From: Rubrimonas sp036735545
GTDB taxonomy: Bacteria > Pseudomonadota > Alphaproteobacteria > Rhodobacterales > Rhodobacteraceae
Assembly (NCBI GenBank): GCA_036735545.1
Contig: DAINOD010000002.1
Span: 1 to 64,000, forward strand
DNA: 64,000 bases
Direction: 5' to 3'
The translations under genes and the position numbers were made by a program. This document shows positions 54,302-63,732 of the stretch, in pieces (within the stretch, counting starts at the first letter, position 1; every line of letters starts with the position of its first letter). The notes under the pieces are model-generated. The model had not been told where the DNA came from. It was given only the letters and a program-made list of their open reading frames with translations, and did not search any database.

Positions 54302-55042
54302 TCAGAGGCCGAGGAGCAGCTTCGCGCCGAGGACCGTCAACAGACCCAGGATCACGCGGTCGAACGCCTTGGCGTTCATCCGCCGCCCCAGCGCCTCGCC
54401 CAGCGGCATGGCCATCAGCACCGGGACGACGGCGAACAATCCCATCCACAGCCATTCCAGCCGGTAGACGCCCGCGACCGCCAGCGCCGCGAGCTGCGCG
54501 GCCCCGTAGACGAAGAACATCGTCGACGCCGCCGCGACGGCGCCCGCCCGCTCCAGCCGCATGGCGTTGATGAACGTGACGCCGATCGGCGCCACGATGC
54601 CCGTCGCGCCCTGCACCGCGCCCCCGGCCACGCCCACCGGAAGGGAGACCCATCGCGCGACGCGGGCCGAAATCGCGAAGTCCGGGCGCAGGAGCCGCAG
54701 CGCCACATAGCCGAGCAGCATGGCGCCGAGGCCGGCCTGCAGCGCCTGTTCCGGCAGACTGACCAGCGCGACGGTGCCCAGCGCGATCCCGCCGAGGCCG
54801 CCCAGCAGGAAGCCCGGCATGAACCCCAGCGCCGGGTCGCGCAACCACGCGCGATAGCGCCAGATCTGCGCGATGTTGGAGATCAGGACCGTCACGACGA
54901 TGACGCCGATCGCCTGCCGCAGCCCGAAGGCGGTCGTCAACGCAGGCAGCGCCACCAGCGGCATGCCGAGGCCCAGCGCCCCCTTGACGAGCCCGCCGGC
55001 GCCGAGCGCCGCCGACACGATCAGCAGGGTCTGCAGGTCCAT
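54302..55042 (-). CDS. TSUP/TauE-SafE family permease
   Basis: 246 residues, about eight membrane helices. GLVKGALGLGMPLVALPAL and GVAGGAVQGATGIVAPIGVTF are the duplicated TSUP motifs. Family members export sulfite, sulfonates or other small organic acids. Start ATG 55042 with GGGGAG. Divergent from the isomerase gene. Confidence 0.88.
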   Translation of the reverse strand: MDLQTLLIVSAALGAGGLVKGALGLGMPLVALPALTTAFGLRQAIGVIVVTVLISNIAQIWRYRAWLRDPALGFMPGFLLGGLGGIALGTVALVSLPEQALQAGLGAMLLGYVALRLLRPDFAISARVARWVSLPVGVAGGAVQGATGIVAPIGVTFINAMRLERAGAVAAASTMFFVYGAAQLAALAVAGVYRLEWLWMGLFAVVPVLMAMPLGEALGRRMNAKAFDRVILGLLTVLGAKLLLGL

Positions 55043-55121
55043 CCGCTCCCCGCCGCGGTTGACAGCGCCGCGCGCCTGCCGCGACATCGGCCGAAATTTG
55101 TGTGGGAATGGGACGTTACCG

Positions 55122-55952
55122 ATGCGGTTCGCGCTGTGCAACGAGGTTCTGGGCGATCTGGCGCTGCCCGAGCAGTGCCGCCTCGCCGCGGCGCTGGGCT
55201 ACGACGGGCTGGAGATCGCCCCCTTCACCCTCGCCGAAGACCCCACCCGGATGAGCGACGCGGCCATCGCAGCGGCGCGGCGCGTGGTCGAGGACCATGG
55301 CCTCGTCGTCACCGGCCTGCACTGGCTGCTGGTCGCGCCGAAGGGGCTGTCCCTGACCGACCCGGACCCCGGCGCTCGGGCGCGGGCGAGCGGGGCGCTC
55401 GCGGCGCTGGTCGATCTCTGCGCCGGGCTGGGCGGGCGCGTGCTGGTGCACGGCTCGCCGGCGCAGCGCCGCGCGGGCTCGGATCGCGCGCGGGCCCGGG
55501 CGCTGGCGGTCGCGCATCTGCGAGAGGCCGGCGAGCGGGCGGGCGCGGCGGGCGTGACCTACTGCCTCGAACCGATCTCGGCCGATGAATGCGATTTCGT
55601 GAACCGGGTGGCCGAGGCCGCCGACATCGTCGCCGAGGCCGGCGCCCCCGCCCTGCGCACGATGATCGACACCGGCCACGCCGCCCGCGACGAGGCCGAG
55701 CCGCTCGCCGCGCTGGCCGAGCGATGGCTGCCGACGGGGATGCTCGCCCATGTCCAGCTGAACGACCGCAACCGGCTGGGGCCCGGTCAGGGCGAGGACC
55801 GCTTCGGTCCGCTGCTGCGGGTGCTGCGCGACGCGGACTGGCCGCATCCGCTGGCGGTGGAGCCCATGCGCTACGTCCCTGACGGCCCCGGCTGCGCGGC
55901 GCGGGCCATCGGCTATCTGCGCGGCGTCATGGACGGGCTGGCCGCCGACTGA
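55122..55952 (+). CDS. Sugar phosphate isomerase/epimerase-family TIM barrel
   Basis: 276 residues, PF01261. FALCNEVLGDLAL, YDGLEIAPFTL, GLHWLLVAPKGLSL, YCLEPIS with the metal Glu, MIDTGHAARDE, VQLNDRNR and VEPMRY. Related to xylose isomerase-like and 2-keto-myo-inositol dehydratase-type enzymes; substrate unknown. TTGACA (55059-55064) lies in the intergenic region but no clear -10 follows. Confidence 0.83.
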   Translation: MRFALCNEVLGDLALPEQCRLAAALGYDGLEIAPFTLAEDPTRMSDAAIAAARRVVEDHGLVVTGLHWLLVAPKGLSLTDPDPGARARASGALAALVDLCAGLGGRVLVHGSPAQRRAGSDRARARALAVAHLREAGERAGAAGVTYCLEPISADECDFVNRVAEAADIVAEAGAPALRTMIDTGHAARDEAEPLAALAERWLPTGMLAHVQLNDRNRLGPGQGEDRFGPLLRVLRDADWPHPLAVEPMRYVPDGPGCAARAIGYLRGVMDGLAAD

Positions 55953-55958
55953 CGCCCG

Positions 55959-55976
55959 CCGGCCGGCGCCGGCCGG
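55959..55976. terminator. Palindrome after isomerase gene
   Basis: CCGGCCGGCGCCGGCCGG is a perfect 18-base palindrome seven bases past the isomerase stop, followed by AACCGTTTGG. It may form a stem or be a restriction-type palindrome; termination function is unproven. Confidence 0.3.
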
Positions 55977-56078
55977 AACCGTTTGGTTACTTGCTGCTTG
56001 ACAGCGGCGGGGGCCCGGCGACACGCTTGCGGCGTGCGCCGACCGGGAATCCGGCGGATCTGCTGGTGGAGGACAGAC

Positions 56079-57101
56079 ATGCACCATCCTACAGCTGCGG
56101 CTTTCGCCGCGGTCGCCATCCTTGCGGCCGGCGCCGCACAGGCGGACTGGCGGCCGAACGGACCCATCAACATCATCGTGCCCTGGGGCGCGGGCGGCTC
56201 GACCGATCAGGTCACCCGCATCACCGCCCCGATCATCGCCGAGGCGCTGGGCGTCAATGTGGTGATCGTGAACCAGCCGGGCGCCTCGGGCTCGATCGGC
56301 ACCCAGGCGGTGCTGGACGCGCCGCGCGACGGGATGACCTGGACCGCCAACGCCATCAAGAACAACGCCACCTACGCCGTGAGCGGCCTGCTCGAGAACA
56401 CCGACATCGACGACTGGCACATCTATCTCTCGGTGGCCAACGCGCCGCTGGTCAGCGTGCCGGTAGACAGCGAGTTCCAGGACTTCGGCCAGCTCCTTGC
56501 GGCCTTCCGCGAGCGCGGGGAGAGCATCACCGTGGCCACGGCGGGCGTCACGTCCTCGGGCGGCACGGCGATCTCGAACCTCGCCGCGGCGGGGGGCTTC
56601 GACTTCCGCATGATCTCCTACGACGGCGGCGCGCCGGCGGCGGTGGCCACGGCGGCAGGCGAGTCGATGGTGACCACCCAGCTCGCGGTCGAGCAGATTG
56701 AGCTGGTCCGCGGGGGACGGCTGCGGCCGCTCGCGATCCTCTCCGACCAGCCGCTGATCGTGGAGGGCGTGGACCCGATCCCGCCGGTCACCGACTGGCT
56801 CGACCTGCCCATCGCGCCCGACTACTTCGGAATCTTCATCCCGCGGGGCGTGCCCGACGAGGTGATCGCGACCATGGACCGGATCTGGGAGGAGCGCGTT
56901 GTGCCCTCCACCGAACTGCGCACCTACGCCGAGACCTTCGGCGCCGTCTTCGCGCCGTCCTGGGGCGACGCCGCCCGCGCCGCCTCGTTGCCCATCGCCA
57001 TCGCCGACGCCTGCGGCAAGGCCGCCCGGGGCGAGGCCGTGATCGAGCCGACGGAACTCGGCTTCGACTGCGAGACCATGGCGGAGATGACCGCGCGGTG
57101 A
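56079..57101 (+). CDS. tctC: Tripartite tricarboxylate transporter receptor
   Basis: 340 residues with a Sec signal (AAQA). TctC/Bug family: INIIVPWGAGGSTDQVTRI, VVNQPGASGSIGT, FRMISYDGGAPA, LRPLAILSD. It captures a carboxylate for TctAB. SD GGAGGAC; GTG of tctB overlaps its stop. Confidence 0.92.
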   Translation: MHHPTAAAFAAVAILAAGAAQADWRPNGPINIIVPWGAGGSTDQVTRITAPIIAEALGVNVVIVNQPGASGSIGTQAVLDAPRDGMTWTANAIKNNATYAVSGLLENTDIDDWHIYLSVANAPLVSVPVDSEFQDFGQLLAAFRERGESITVATAGVTSSGGTAISNLAAAGGFDFRMISYDGGAPAAVATAAGESMVTTQLAVEQIELVRGGRLRPLAILSDQPLIVEGVDPIPPVTDWLDLPIAPDYFGIFIPRGVPDEVIATMDRIWEERVVPSTELRTYAETFGAVFAPSWGDAARAASLPIAIADACGKAARGEAVIEPTELGFDCETMAEMTAR

Positions 57102-57658
57102 GCCGGCCCTCCGCCCACGAAGAACCGCCGGCCGCGTCGCACGACGCGGCCGGCGATCAGGCGCTTGTCCGCGCCGACCTGCTGACCGGCGCGGCGCTGC
57201 TCGCGCTCGGCGCGCTCGTCGCCTGGTGGTCGTGGGAGATGCCGCGGCTGGAGGTGCGGCGCATCCACCCGATGACGGCGCCGGGCCTGCTGCCCGGCAT
57301 CCTCGGCCTCGCGCTGGCCTTCTGCGGCGCGGCGCTGGCGATGCGGTCGCTGCGCGCGCTGACCGACGGCGCCGGCTGGCGCAGGTTCGGCCGCCAGTTC
57401 GCCTCGCCCGAAGCGGCGCGGCTGGCCGCGACCGGCGCGCTGGCGCTGGCCTTTCCGCTGGTCTTCGTGGGGCTGCTGCCCTTCTGGGCCGCCTCGGCGC
57501 TGTTCGTCTTCCTGTTCATCCTCGCCTTCGAGCGGGGCTTCGGCGCGAGCCCGCACCCGTGGCGGCGAACCCTCGCGACCGCCGCGGCGCAGGCACTTGT
57601 CGTGGGCGCCGTCGTGACGGTCGTGTTCCAGTACGGCTTTCTGGTGCGCCTGCCATGA
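57098..57658 (+). CDS. tctB: Tripartite tricarboxylate transporter small permease
   Basis: 186 residues, four helices, TctB family (RIHPMTAPGLLPGILGLAL). GTG start overlaps tctC. Partner of the large permease that follows 30 bases on. Confidence 0.85.
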   Translation: MSRPSAHEEPPAASHDAAGDQALVRADLLTGAALLALGALVAWWSWEMPRLEVRRIHPMTAPGLLPGILGLALAFCGAALAMRSLRALTDGAGWRRFGRQFASPEAARLAATGALALAFPLVFVGLLPFWAASALFVFLFILAFERGFGASPHPWRRTLATAAAQALVVGAVVTVVFQYGFLVRLP

Positions 57659-57688
57659 CGCGGGAGCGCCAGCGTTCGGGGCGTCGCC

Positions 57689-59218
57689 ATGTTTGACGGG
57701 CTGTCGATGCTCGTCGGCGGGCTGGCGCATTTCATGACGCCCGTGGCGCTGTTCAACGTCGCCTGGGCCACGCTACTGGGCATCGTGATCGGCGTGCTGC
57801 CCGGGCTGACCGCGACGATGGGCGTGGCGCTGCTTGTGACGCTGACCTACCCGATGCCGCCCGACCAGGCGATCCTGTGCCTGATGTGCATCTATGTCGG
57901 GGCCATCTACGGCGGCAGCCGCACCGCCATCCTGCTCGCCATCCCCGGCACGCCGGCGAGCGCCGCCACCACGCTCGACGGCCACCCGCTGGCGCTGGCC
58001 GGACAGGGGGGCGTCGCGATGGGGCTGGCGACGACGTCATCGGCGCTGGGCACGCTGGTCGGCATCGTCTGCCTGGCGATCCTGGCGCCGCTGCTGGCCG
58101 AGGCGTCGCTGCGCTTCGGCTCCTACGAGTTCTTCTGGCTGGCCCTGTTCGGCGTGGTGATCTCGGGGCGGCTGACCGCCTTCGACGATCCGATCAAGGG
58201 CTACGTCGCCGGCATCCTCGGCCTTCTGGTCGCCATGGTGGGCATGGAAGGGCTCCACGGCTTCCGCCGCTTCACCTTCGGCGTGTCGCAGCTCGGCGGC
58301 GGGATCGACCTGATCCCGGCCATGGTCGGCGCCTTCGGTCTCGCGGAGATCATGGTCGTCATGAAGCGCCGGGTCACCGCACGGGTCGTGGACAACGCCG
58401 ACCGCGTCATCCCGCGCTTTCGCGATATCTGGAAATACCGGCGCACGACGCTGCGCTCCGGGCTGATCGGCACGTTCGTGGGCATCGTGCCGGGGGTGGG
58501 CGAGGACATCGGCGCCTGGGCCTCCTACGCCGCCGCCCGCCGGGCCAGCAAGGAGCCCGAGATGTTCGGCAAGGGCTCCTACGAGGGGCTCATCGCCTCG
58601 GAGACCGGCAACAGCGCGGCCATCCCCGGCTCGATGATCCCGACGCTGACGCTGGCCCTGCCCGGCTCGGCCGCGGCGGCGGTGCTGATCGCGGCCATGT
58701 TCATCCACGGCATCCGGCCCGGCCCGATGCTGATGGTCGAGAACGCGCCCTTCCTGTTCCAGGTCGTGGGGATGCTGGTGCTGGCGACCGTGGCGATCAC
58801 GATCTACGGCCTCGCGCTGACGCGACCCCTGCTGCGCGTGATGATGGTCCCGCGCGAGCGGCTGATGCCTGTCGTCTACGTCCTGTGCGTGATCGGGGCC
58901 TTCGCGATCACGCAGCGCATGTTCGACGTCTACGTGATGCTCGGCTTCGGCGTCGTCGGCTTCGTGCTGCGCGAGATGCGCTATCCCATGGCGCCGCTGG
59001 TGATGGGCATCATCCTGGGCGATCTGCTGGACGTGAACCTGCGCCGCGGGCTGGCCATCTCGGACGGCGACCCTGCCCCCTTCTTCACGCGCCCGATCTC
59101 GGCCTTGCTGTGTTTCCTGATCGTGCTGTCCATCGTCCTGAGCATCGCGCCGATCCGCCGCCGGATATCCGCCCTTGTCACACGCCCTTTCGAACGCCCC
59201 CGCCCGACAGGGCGCTAG
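57689..59218 (+). CDS. tctA: Tripartite tricarboxylate transporter large permease
   Basis: 509 residues, about twelve helices. TctA motifs IGVLPGLTATMGVALLVTLTYPM (in part), YVGAIYGGSRTAILLAIPGTPAS, GSYEFFWLALFGV, GIVPGVGEDIGAWASYAAAR. Completes TctABC. Its 3' end overlaps the TetR gene start. Confidence 0.93.
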   Translation: MFDGLSMLVGGLAHFMTPVALFNVAWATLLGIVIGVLPGLTATMGVALLVTLTYPMPPDQAILCLMCIYVGAIYGGSRTAILLAIPGTPASAATTLDGHPLALAGQGGVAMGLATTSSALGTLVGIVCLAILAPLLAEASLRFGSYEFFWLALFGVVISGRLTAFDDPIKGYVAGILGLLVAMVGMEGLHGFRRFTFGVSQLGGGIDLIPAMVGAFGLAEIMVVMKRRVTARVVDNADRVIPRFRDIWKYRRTTLRSGLIGTFVGIVPGVGEDIGAWASYAAARRASKEPEMFGKGSYEGLIASETGNSAAIPGSMIPTLTLALPGSAAAAVLIAAMFIHGIRPGPMLMVENAPFLFQVVGMLVLATVAITIYGLALTRPLLRVMMVPRERLMPVVYVLCVIGAFAITQRMFDVYVMLGFGVVGFVLREMRYPMAPLVMGIILGDLLDVNLRRGLAISDGDPAPFFTRPISALLCFLIVLSIVLSIAPIRRRISALVTRPFERPRPTGR

Positions 59219-59879
59219 GCCCCCCGCCACGGCGGGACGCAGCCGCAACGCCGAGCGCACCCGGGAGGCGATCCTGGCCGCGGCGCGCGCCGAATTCTGC
59301 GCCAATGGTCTCGGCGGCGCGCGGGTGGACGCCATCGCCCGGCGCGCCGGCGCCAACAAGCGGCTGCTCTACCACTACTTCGGCAACAAGGACGAACTCT
59401 ACCGCGCCGTCCTGCGCGACGCCTATGTCGAGATCCGCCGCGGCGAGCGCGAGCTGAACCTCGAGGCGCTCGACCCGGACGAGGCCATGGACCGGCTGGT
59501 GCGCTTCACCTTCCGCCACTTCCTCGCCAATCCGTGGTTCACCTCGCTGTTGGCCACGGAGAACCTGCAGGACGCGGCCTTCCTGCGCTCGCTGCCCGAC
59601 ATCGGCGAGCTGCATTCGCCGCTGGTGGACCAGATCGCCGACATCCTCGCCAAGGGCCGCGCGCGGGGCGTCTTCCGCGACGGGGTCGACCCGGTGCAAC
59701 TCTACGTCTCGATCGCGGCGCTGGGCTATTTCTACGTCTCGAACATGAAGACGCTGTCGGTCATCTTCGGCCGCGACCTCGGCGCCACCTCGATGGTGCA
59801 GGAGCGCGAGGCGCAGGCCGTGCAGATGGTGATGCGCTATCTGTGGCGGCCGGGTCCGCCGCAGACGCGCGCGGTCTGA
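59175..59879 (+). CDS. TetR-family regulator downstream of tctA
   Basis: 234 residues. HTH: TREAILAAARAEFCANGLGG, ARVDAIARRAGANKRLLYHYFGNKDELY. The likely start is TTG 59175, inside tctA (44-base overlap); no ATG is available before the HTH, so the exact start is uncertain. Probably controls tctCBA and perhaps the isomerase. Confidence 0.85.
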   Translation: MSHALSNAPARQGARPPATAGRSRNAERTREAILAAARAEFCANGLGGARVDAIARRAGANKRLLYHYFGNKDELYRAVLRDAYVEIRRGERELNLEALDPDEAMDRLVRFTFRHFLANPWFTSLLATENLQDAAFLRSLPDIGELHSPLVDQIADILAKGRARGVFRDGVDPVQLYVSIAALGYFYVSNMKTLSVIFGRDLGATSMVQEREAQAVQMVMRYLWRPGPPQTRAV

Positions 59880-59943
59880 AGCCCGCGCGGGCGGCGGACC
59901 ACGCCGCGCAACGGCCCCGAGCCGTCCCGGCCGCCGTCGCCTG

Positions 59944-60264
59944 TCAGATGGATTCCTCGATCCAGCTGGAGATCGCGCTCTTCGGCGCGGCGCCGACCTT
60001 GGTGGCCGCCACCTTGCCGTCCTTGAACAGCATCAGCGTCGGAATACCCCGCACCCCGTATTTCGACGGAGCGCCAGGATTGTCGTCAATGTTGATCTTC
60101 ACGATCTTGACCTTCTCGGCCATCTCGCCGGCGATCTCCTCCAGCGCCGGGCCGATCTGTTTGCAGGGGCCGCACCATTCCGCCCAGAAGTCGACCACGA
60201 CCGGGGTCGACGACTTGAGCACGTCGGCTTCGAAGCTGGTGTCCGTCACGGCGACCGTGGACAT
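59944..60264 (-). CDS. trxA: Thioredoxin
   Basis: 106-residue cytosolic thiol-disulfide oxidoreductase. Active site WCGPC (Cys31, Cys34), conserved cis-Pro in RGIPTLMLFKDG. Standard TrxA size and composition. Located immediately downstream of addA. Confidence 0.97.
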   Translation of the reverse strand: MSTVAVTDTSFEADVLKSSTPVVVDFWAEWCGPCKQIGPALEEIAGEMAEKVKIVKINIDDNPGAPSKYGVRGIPTLMLFKDGKVAATKVGAAPKSAISSWIEESI

Positions 60265-60318
60265 GCCCTGGCATCCTTCCCGCTGTGCGACGCCCGAGGC
60301 GCCGCCGGTGGACGCAAG

Positions 60319-63300
60319 CTATGGTTGAGCCCCGACCCGGTCAAGCCGGACCCCGGCCGACGCTTCGGCGACCGCCCGGGCGAGCGCCGCGTCGAGCGCG
60401 GCGTCCGAGGGCCGGTCCAGCCGCGGCAGCGCGGTCCACAGCAGGGCCACGGTCACGGCGCGGCCCGGATGCAGGCGGCGCAGCGCCTCGCGGTAGGCGG
60501 CGAGCTGGCGCAGGTAGGGCTCGGGGGCGGCGTCGGGGCCGGGCGGCGGGGCGGCGTCGGTCTTGAAGTCCACCGCCAGCACCGTGTCGGGCCCCACATG
60601 CAGCCGGTCGATCCGGCCCGAGACGCGCAGCGGCCCCAGCGTCAGCGACACCGCCGCCTCGGCCAGCGCGTCCGCGCCGAAGGCGGCCGCGACGCCGGGC
60701 GCCGCCATCGCCGCCTCGGCCTCCAACAGCAGCGCCGCGCGCCCGGCCGCGTCGGCCCACGGGGCGAGGCGGTCGAGCAGCCGCGCCGCCAGCGCCGGGC
60801 GCGCGGCGACAGGGGCGTCGGGCAGGCGTTCGAGCAGCGCGTGAACGGCCGTGCCGCGGGCGCGGGCGCGTTCGGGGTCTGCGCCGCCGGGCGCGGCCAG
60901 GGGCGCATGTTCGGCCAGCGCGCCGGCGGCGCGACGAACGGGCGCCGGCGCCGGCGGCGACGGGGCGGCGTGCAGCCAGTCGGGAAGCGCCGGCGCCGCC
61001 GCGAGCGCGCTGGTCGGGCCCTGAACGGGCGCATCGCCGCCGGTCTCGAAACGCAGGGCGGCGCCCTCGAGGCCCTCCGGCGCGACGGCAGTCGCGACCG
61101 GCAGCCCCTCCAGCCCCCGCCGGACCAGCGCGTGCCACGTGACCGGCTCGGCGTCCTCCTGCGCGGGCTTCCCGGCGCCGCAGACGACCAGCCAGCGCTC
61201 GGCGCGGGTCATGGCGACGTAGAGGAGCCGTCGCCCTTCCTCCCGCGCCGCGGTCTTCGCAGCCTCCTTGGCGTCCACCAGCGCGGCGGGCTGCCTCGCC
61301 GACGTGCGCCACAGCGGAAACGCCCCCTGCGCGTCGCTCCCGGCCAGCAGGGCGCCCTCGCCGCGGCTCTGGAAGGCGCCGCAGTCGGGCAGCACGACGA
61401 CGGGCGCCTCCAGCCCCTTGGCGCCGTGAACCGTCATGACCCGCAGCGCGCCGGCCCCGCCGTCCAGCTCGCGCTTGATCTGGAGGTCGCTGCGGTCGAG
61501 CCAGGCGAGAAAGCCCTCCAGCGTCGGCGTCTCCGCGGCCTCGTAGCCCAGCGCGGCGGCCAGCAACTCGTCCACCGCGTCCTCCGCCTCCGGCCCGAGG
61601 CGGGCGAGCAGCGCCTTGCGGCCGCCGCCGTCGGTCAGCGCGCGCTCGAAGAACTCGTAGGGCCGCAGGAAATCCGCGGCCGCGGTCGCCGCCTCCAGGC
61701 GCGCCACCGTCCCCGAGTGCTCCGGCGCGGCGCGCAGGGCGCCCCAGAGCGAGCCCTCGCGCTGCGCCGCGACCGCCTCCAGCGCCTCCAGCGACAGGCC
61801 GAACAGCGGCGAGCGCAGCAGCGCGGCCAGGGACAGGTCGTCCTCGGGCGTCAGCGCGACGCGGGCCAGCGCCGCGAGGTCGCGCACCGCGAGGTGCTCG
61901 CCAACCTTCACGCGATCCGAGCCCGCGACGTCGACCCTCAGCCGCTTCAGCTCGCGCACCAGCTCGCCGGCCAGCACGTCGCGCTTGCGCACGAGCACGA
62001 GAATGTCGCCGGCCGTCACGCGCCGGTCGGTTCCCGGCAGCGTCTCCTCGCGCAGCCAGCGGGCGATCTCGGCGGCGAGCATTCGAGCCAGCCGCAGCCG
62101 GGGGTTGGCCGGCGTCGGCGCGTCGAGCGGCGCGTCCCAGGGCGGCTCGGGCGGCGCGGGATCCTTCTCGAGCAGCGGCCAGAGATCGACCCGGGCGGGG
62201 ATGCGGCGGGCGGCGCGGTGCATGGGCGCCGCTCCGCCGAGACCCGCGAAATCCTGGGCGAAGGTCGCGTCGACCGTCTGCAGGATCGCCGAACCGGAAC
62301 GGAAGGAGTGGATCAGCGGCGTCGCGACGAAGGGCAGCCCCGCGGCGCGCAGCCGCCCGCCCACGGCGTCGCTGGTGCGGCCGAACAGGGCGGGCTCGGC
62401 CCCCTGGAAGCTGTAGATCGACTGCTTCTCGTCGCCGACCACGAACAGCGTGCGCGGCAGCGGCCCCTCGCCGGGGTCGCCGGCCAGCAGCGACTGCGCG
62501 AGCCCCAGCGCCACCGCCCACTGGGCGGGCGCGGTGTCCTGCGCCTCGTCGACCAGCACGTGCTCCACGCCCCCGTCGAGCTTGAACTGCGCCCAGGCGG
62601 CGGCGCCGTCGCCCTCCAGCAACGCGCGGGCGCGCTCGATCAGATCGTCGTAGTCGAGCAGCCCCGCCTCCGCCTTCGCCGCCTCGTAGGCGCGCAGGAA
62701 GGCGTGGCCGTAACCCCACAGCGTCAGGGCGCGGCGCGCGGCGTCGGCGGCCTCGGCGCGGCGGGCGAAAGCCTCGTAGCGGTCGGAGAGCGCGATCAGG
62801 CGCGGGCGGACGAAGGGCTGGGCGGCGTCGACGGCCTTCACCGGCACGCCGCCCCACTTGCGCGGCGCGCCGCCGGTGCGCAGCGCCTTCGTGAGGTGCG
62901 CCAGCGCGAGGTCGGGGTCCGGCTCGGCCAGCGCGGCGGCGAGCGGCAGGCCCACCCGGCCGTCGTTCGCGCCGCTGGCGCAGAGCACGCGCGCGACCTC
63001 GGCCAGCGCCGCGCTGTCCACGCCGTCCCAGAACCCGGCGAAGGGCGCCTCCCCCAGCGCCGCGGCGTCGATCTCGCAGGCGGCCAGCACGCGCGCCGCG
63101 TCGGCGGGGGGGCGGAACAGCGCGCGCCGGGCGAGGACGGCCTTGTGCAGCGCAGCCATGGTCTCCTCGACCGAGAGCGCGGCGAGGCGGTCGAAGGCGT
63201 CGTCGTCGCCGCGCTCCGCCGCCTCGGCCAGCCGGTCGCGGGCCTGCTCGGCGAGGCGGTCGCGCGCGGCGTCGTCGGCCAGCGCGAAAGCGGGCGAGAC

Positions 63301-63732
63301 GCCGGCCTCCAGCGGAAAGCGGCGCAGGGCGGCGTCGCAGAAGGCGTGGATGGTCTGGACCTTGAGGCCCCCCGGCGTCTCCAGCGCCGCCGCGAACAGC
63401 CGCCGCGCCGCGTCGAGGTCCGCCATCCCCGCGCCCGGCGCCATGTCGTCGAGGGCGGCGAGGTCGGCGGCCAGCGGCGCGTCGTCGAGCAGCGCCCAGC
63501 GCCCCAGCCGCTCGGCGAGGCGGCGCTTCATCTCGGCGGCCGCGGCGGTGGTGTAGGTCAGGCACAGGATGCGCTCGGGCCGAACCCCGGCCAGCAGCAG
63601 CCGCGCCGCCCGGTCGATCAGCACGCGCGTCTTGCCCGAGCCGGCGTTGGCCGAGACCCATGCGGAGGTCAGCGGGTTGGCGGCGCGGCGCTGGGCGAGG
63701 CCCGCGTCGGCGATCGGCGCCGCGGTGGTCAC
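60319..63732 (-). CDS. addA: Double-strand-break repair helicase AddA
   Basis: 1137 residues, UvrD-type helicase-nuclease of AddAB, the alphaproteobacterial RecBCD analogue. Walker A SANAGSGKTRVL (Lys34), DEAQDTAPAQWAVA, VGDEKQSIYSFQGAEP, VMTVHGAKGLEAPVVVLPD, and C-terminal PD-(D/E)XK-like nuclease region (TVLAVDFKTDAAPP, QLAAYREALRRL). GTG start overlaps addB stop and has GGGAGGA seven bases before it; an in-frame ATG 15 bases earlier is less likely. Confidence 0.95.
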   Translation of the reverse strand: MTTAAPIADAGLAQRRAANPLTSAWVSANAGSGKTRVLIDRAARLLLAGVRPERILCLTYTTAAAAEMKRRLAERLGRWALLDDAPLAADLAALDDMAPGAGMADLDAARRLFAAALETPGGLKVQTIHAFCDAALRRFPLEAGVSPAFALADDAARDRLAEQARDRLAEAAERGDDDAFDRLAALSVEETMAALHKAVLARRALFRPPADAARVLAACEIDAAALGEAPFAGFWDGVDSAALAEVARVLCASGANDGRVGLPLAAALAEPDPDLALAHLTKALRTGGAPRKWGGVPVKAVDAAQPFVRPRLIALSDRYEAFARRAEAADAARRALTLWGYGHAFLRAYEAAKAEAGLLDYDDLIERARALLEGDGAAAWAQFKLDGGVEHVLVDEAQDTAPAQWAVALGLAQSLLAGDPGEGPLPRTLFVVGDEKQSIYSFQGAEPALFGRTSDAVGGRLRAAGLPFVATPLIHSFRSGSAILQTVDATFAQDFAGLGGAAPMHRAARRIPARVDLWPLLEKDPAPPEPPWDAPLDAPTPANPRLRLARMLAAEIARWLREETLPGTDRRVTAGDILVLVRKRDVLAGELVRELKRLRVDVAGSDRVKVGEHLAVRDLAALARVALTPEDDLSLAALLRSPLFGLSLEALEAVAAQREGSLWGALRAAPEHSGTVARLEAATAAADFLRPYEFFERALTDGGGRKALLARLGPEAEDAVDELLAAALGYEAAETPTLEGFLAWLDRSDLQIKRELDGGAGALRVMTVHGAKGLEAPVVVLPDCGAFQSRGEGALLAGSDAQGAFPLWRTSARQPAALVDAKEAAKTAAREEGRRLLYVAMTRAERWLVVCGAGKPAQEDAEPVTWHALVRRGLEGLPVATAVAPEGLEGAALRFETGGDAPVQGPTSALAAAPALPDWLHAAPSPPAPAPVRRAAGALAEHAPLAAPGGADPERARARGTAVHALLERLPDAPVAARPALAARLLDRLAPWADAAGRAALLLEAEAAMAAPGVAAAFGADALAEAAVSLTLGPLRVSGRIDRLHVGPDTVLAVDFKTDAAPPPGPDAAPEPYLRQLAAYREALRRLHPGRAVTVALLWTALPRLDRPSDAALDAALARAVAEASAGVRLDRVGAQP

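Noticed and set aside
55975..55999. GGAAC before tctC as a further EcfG promoter
   Set aside because: No GTT at 16 or 17 bases downstream of the GGAAC.
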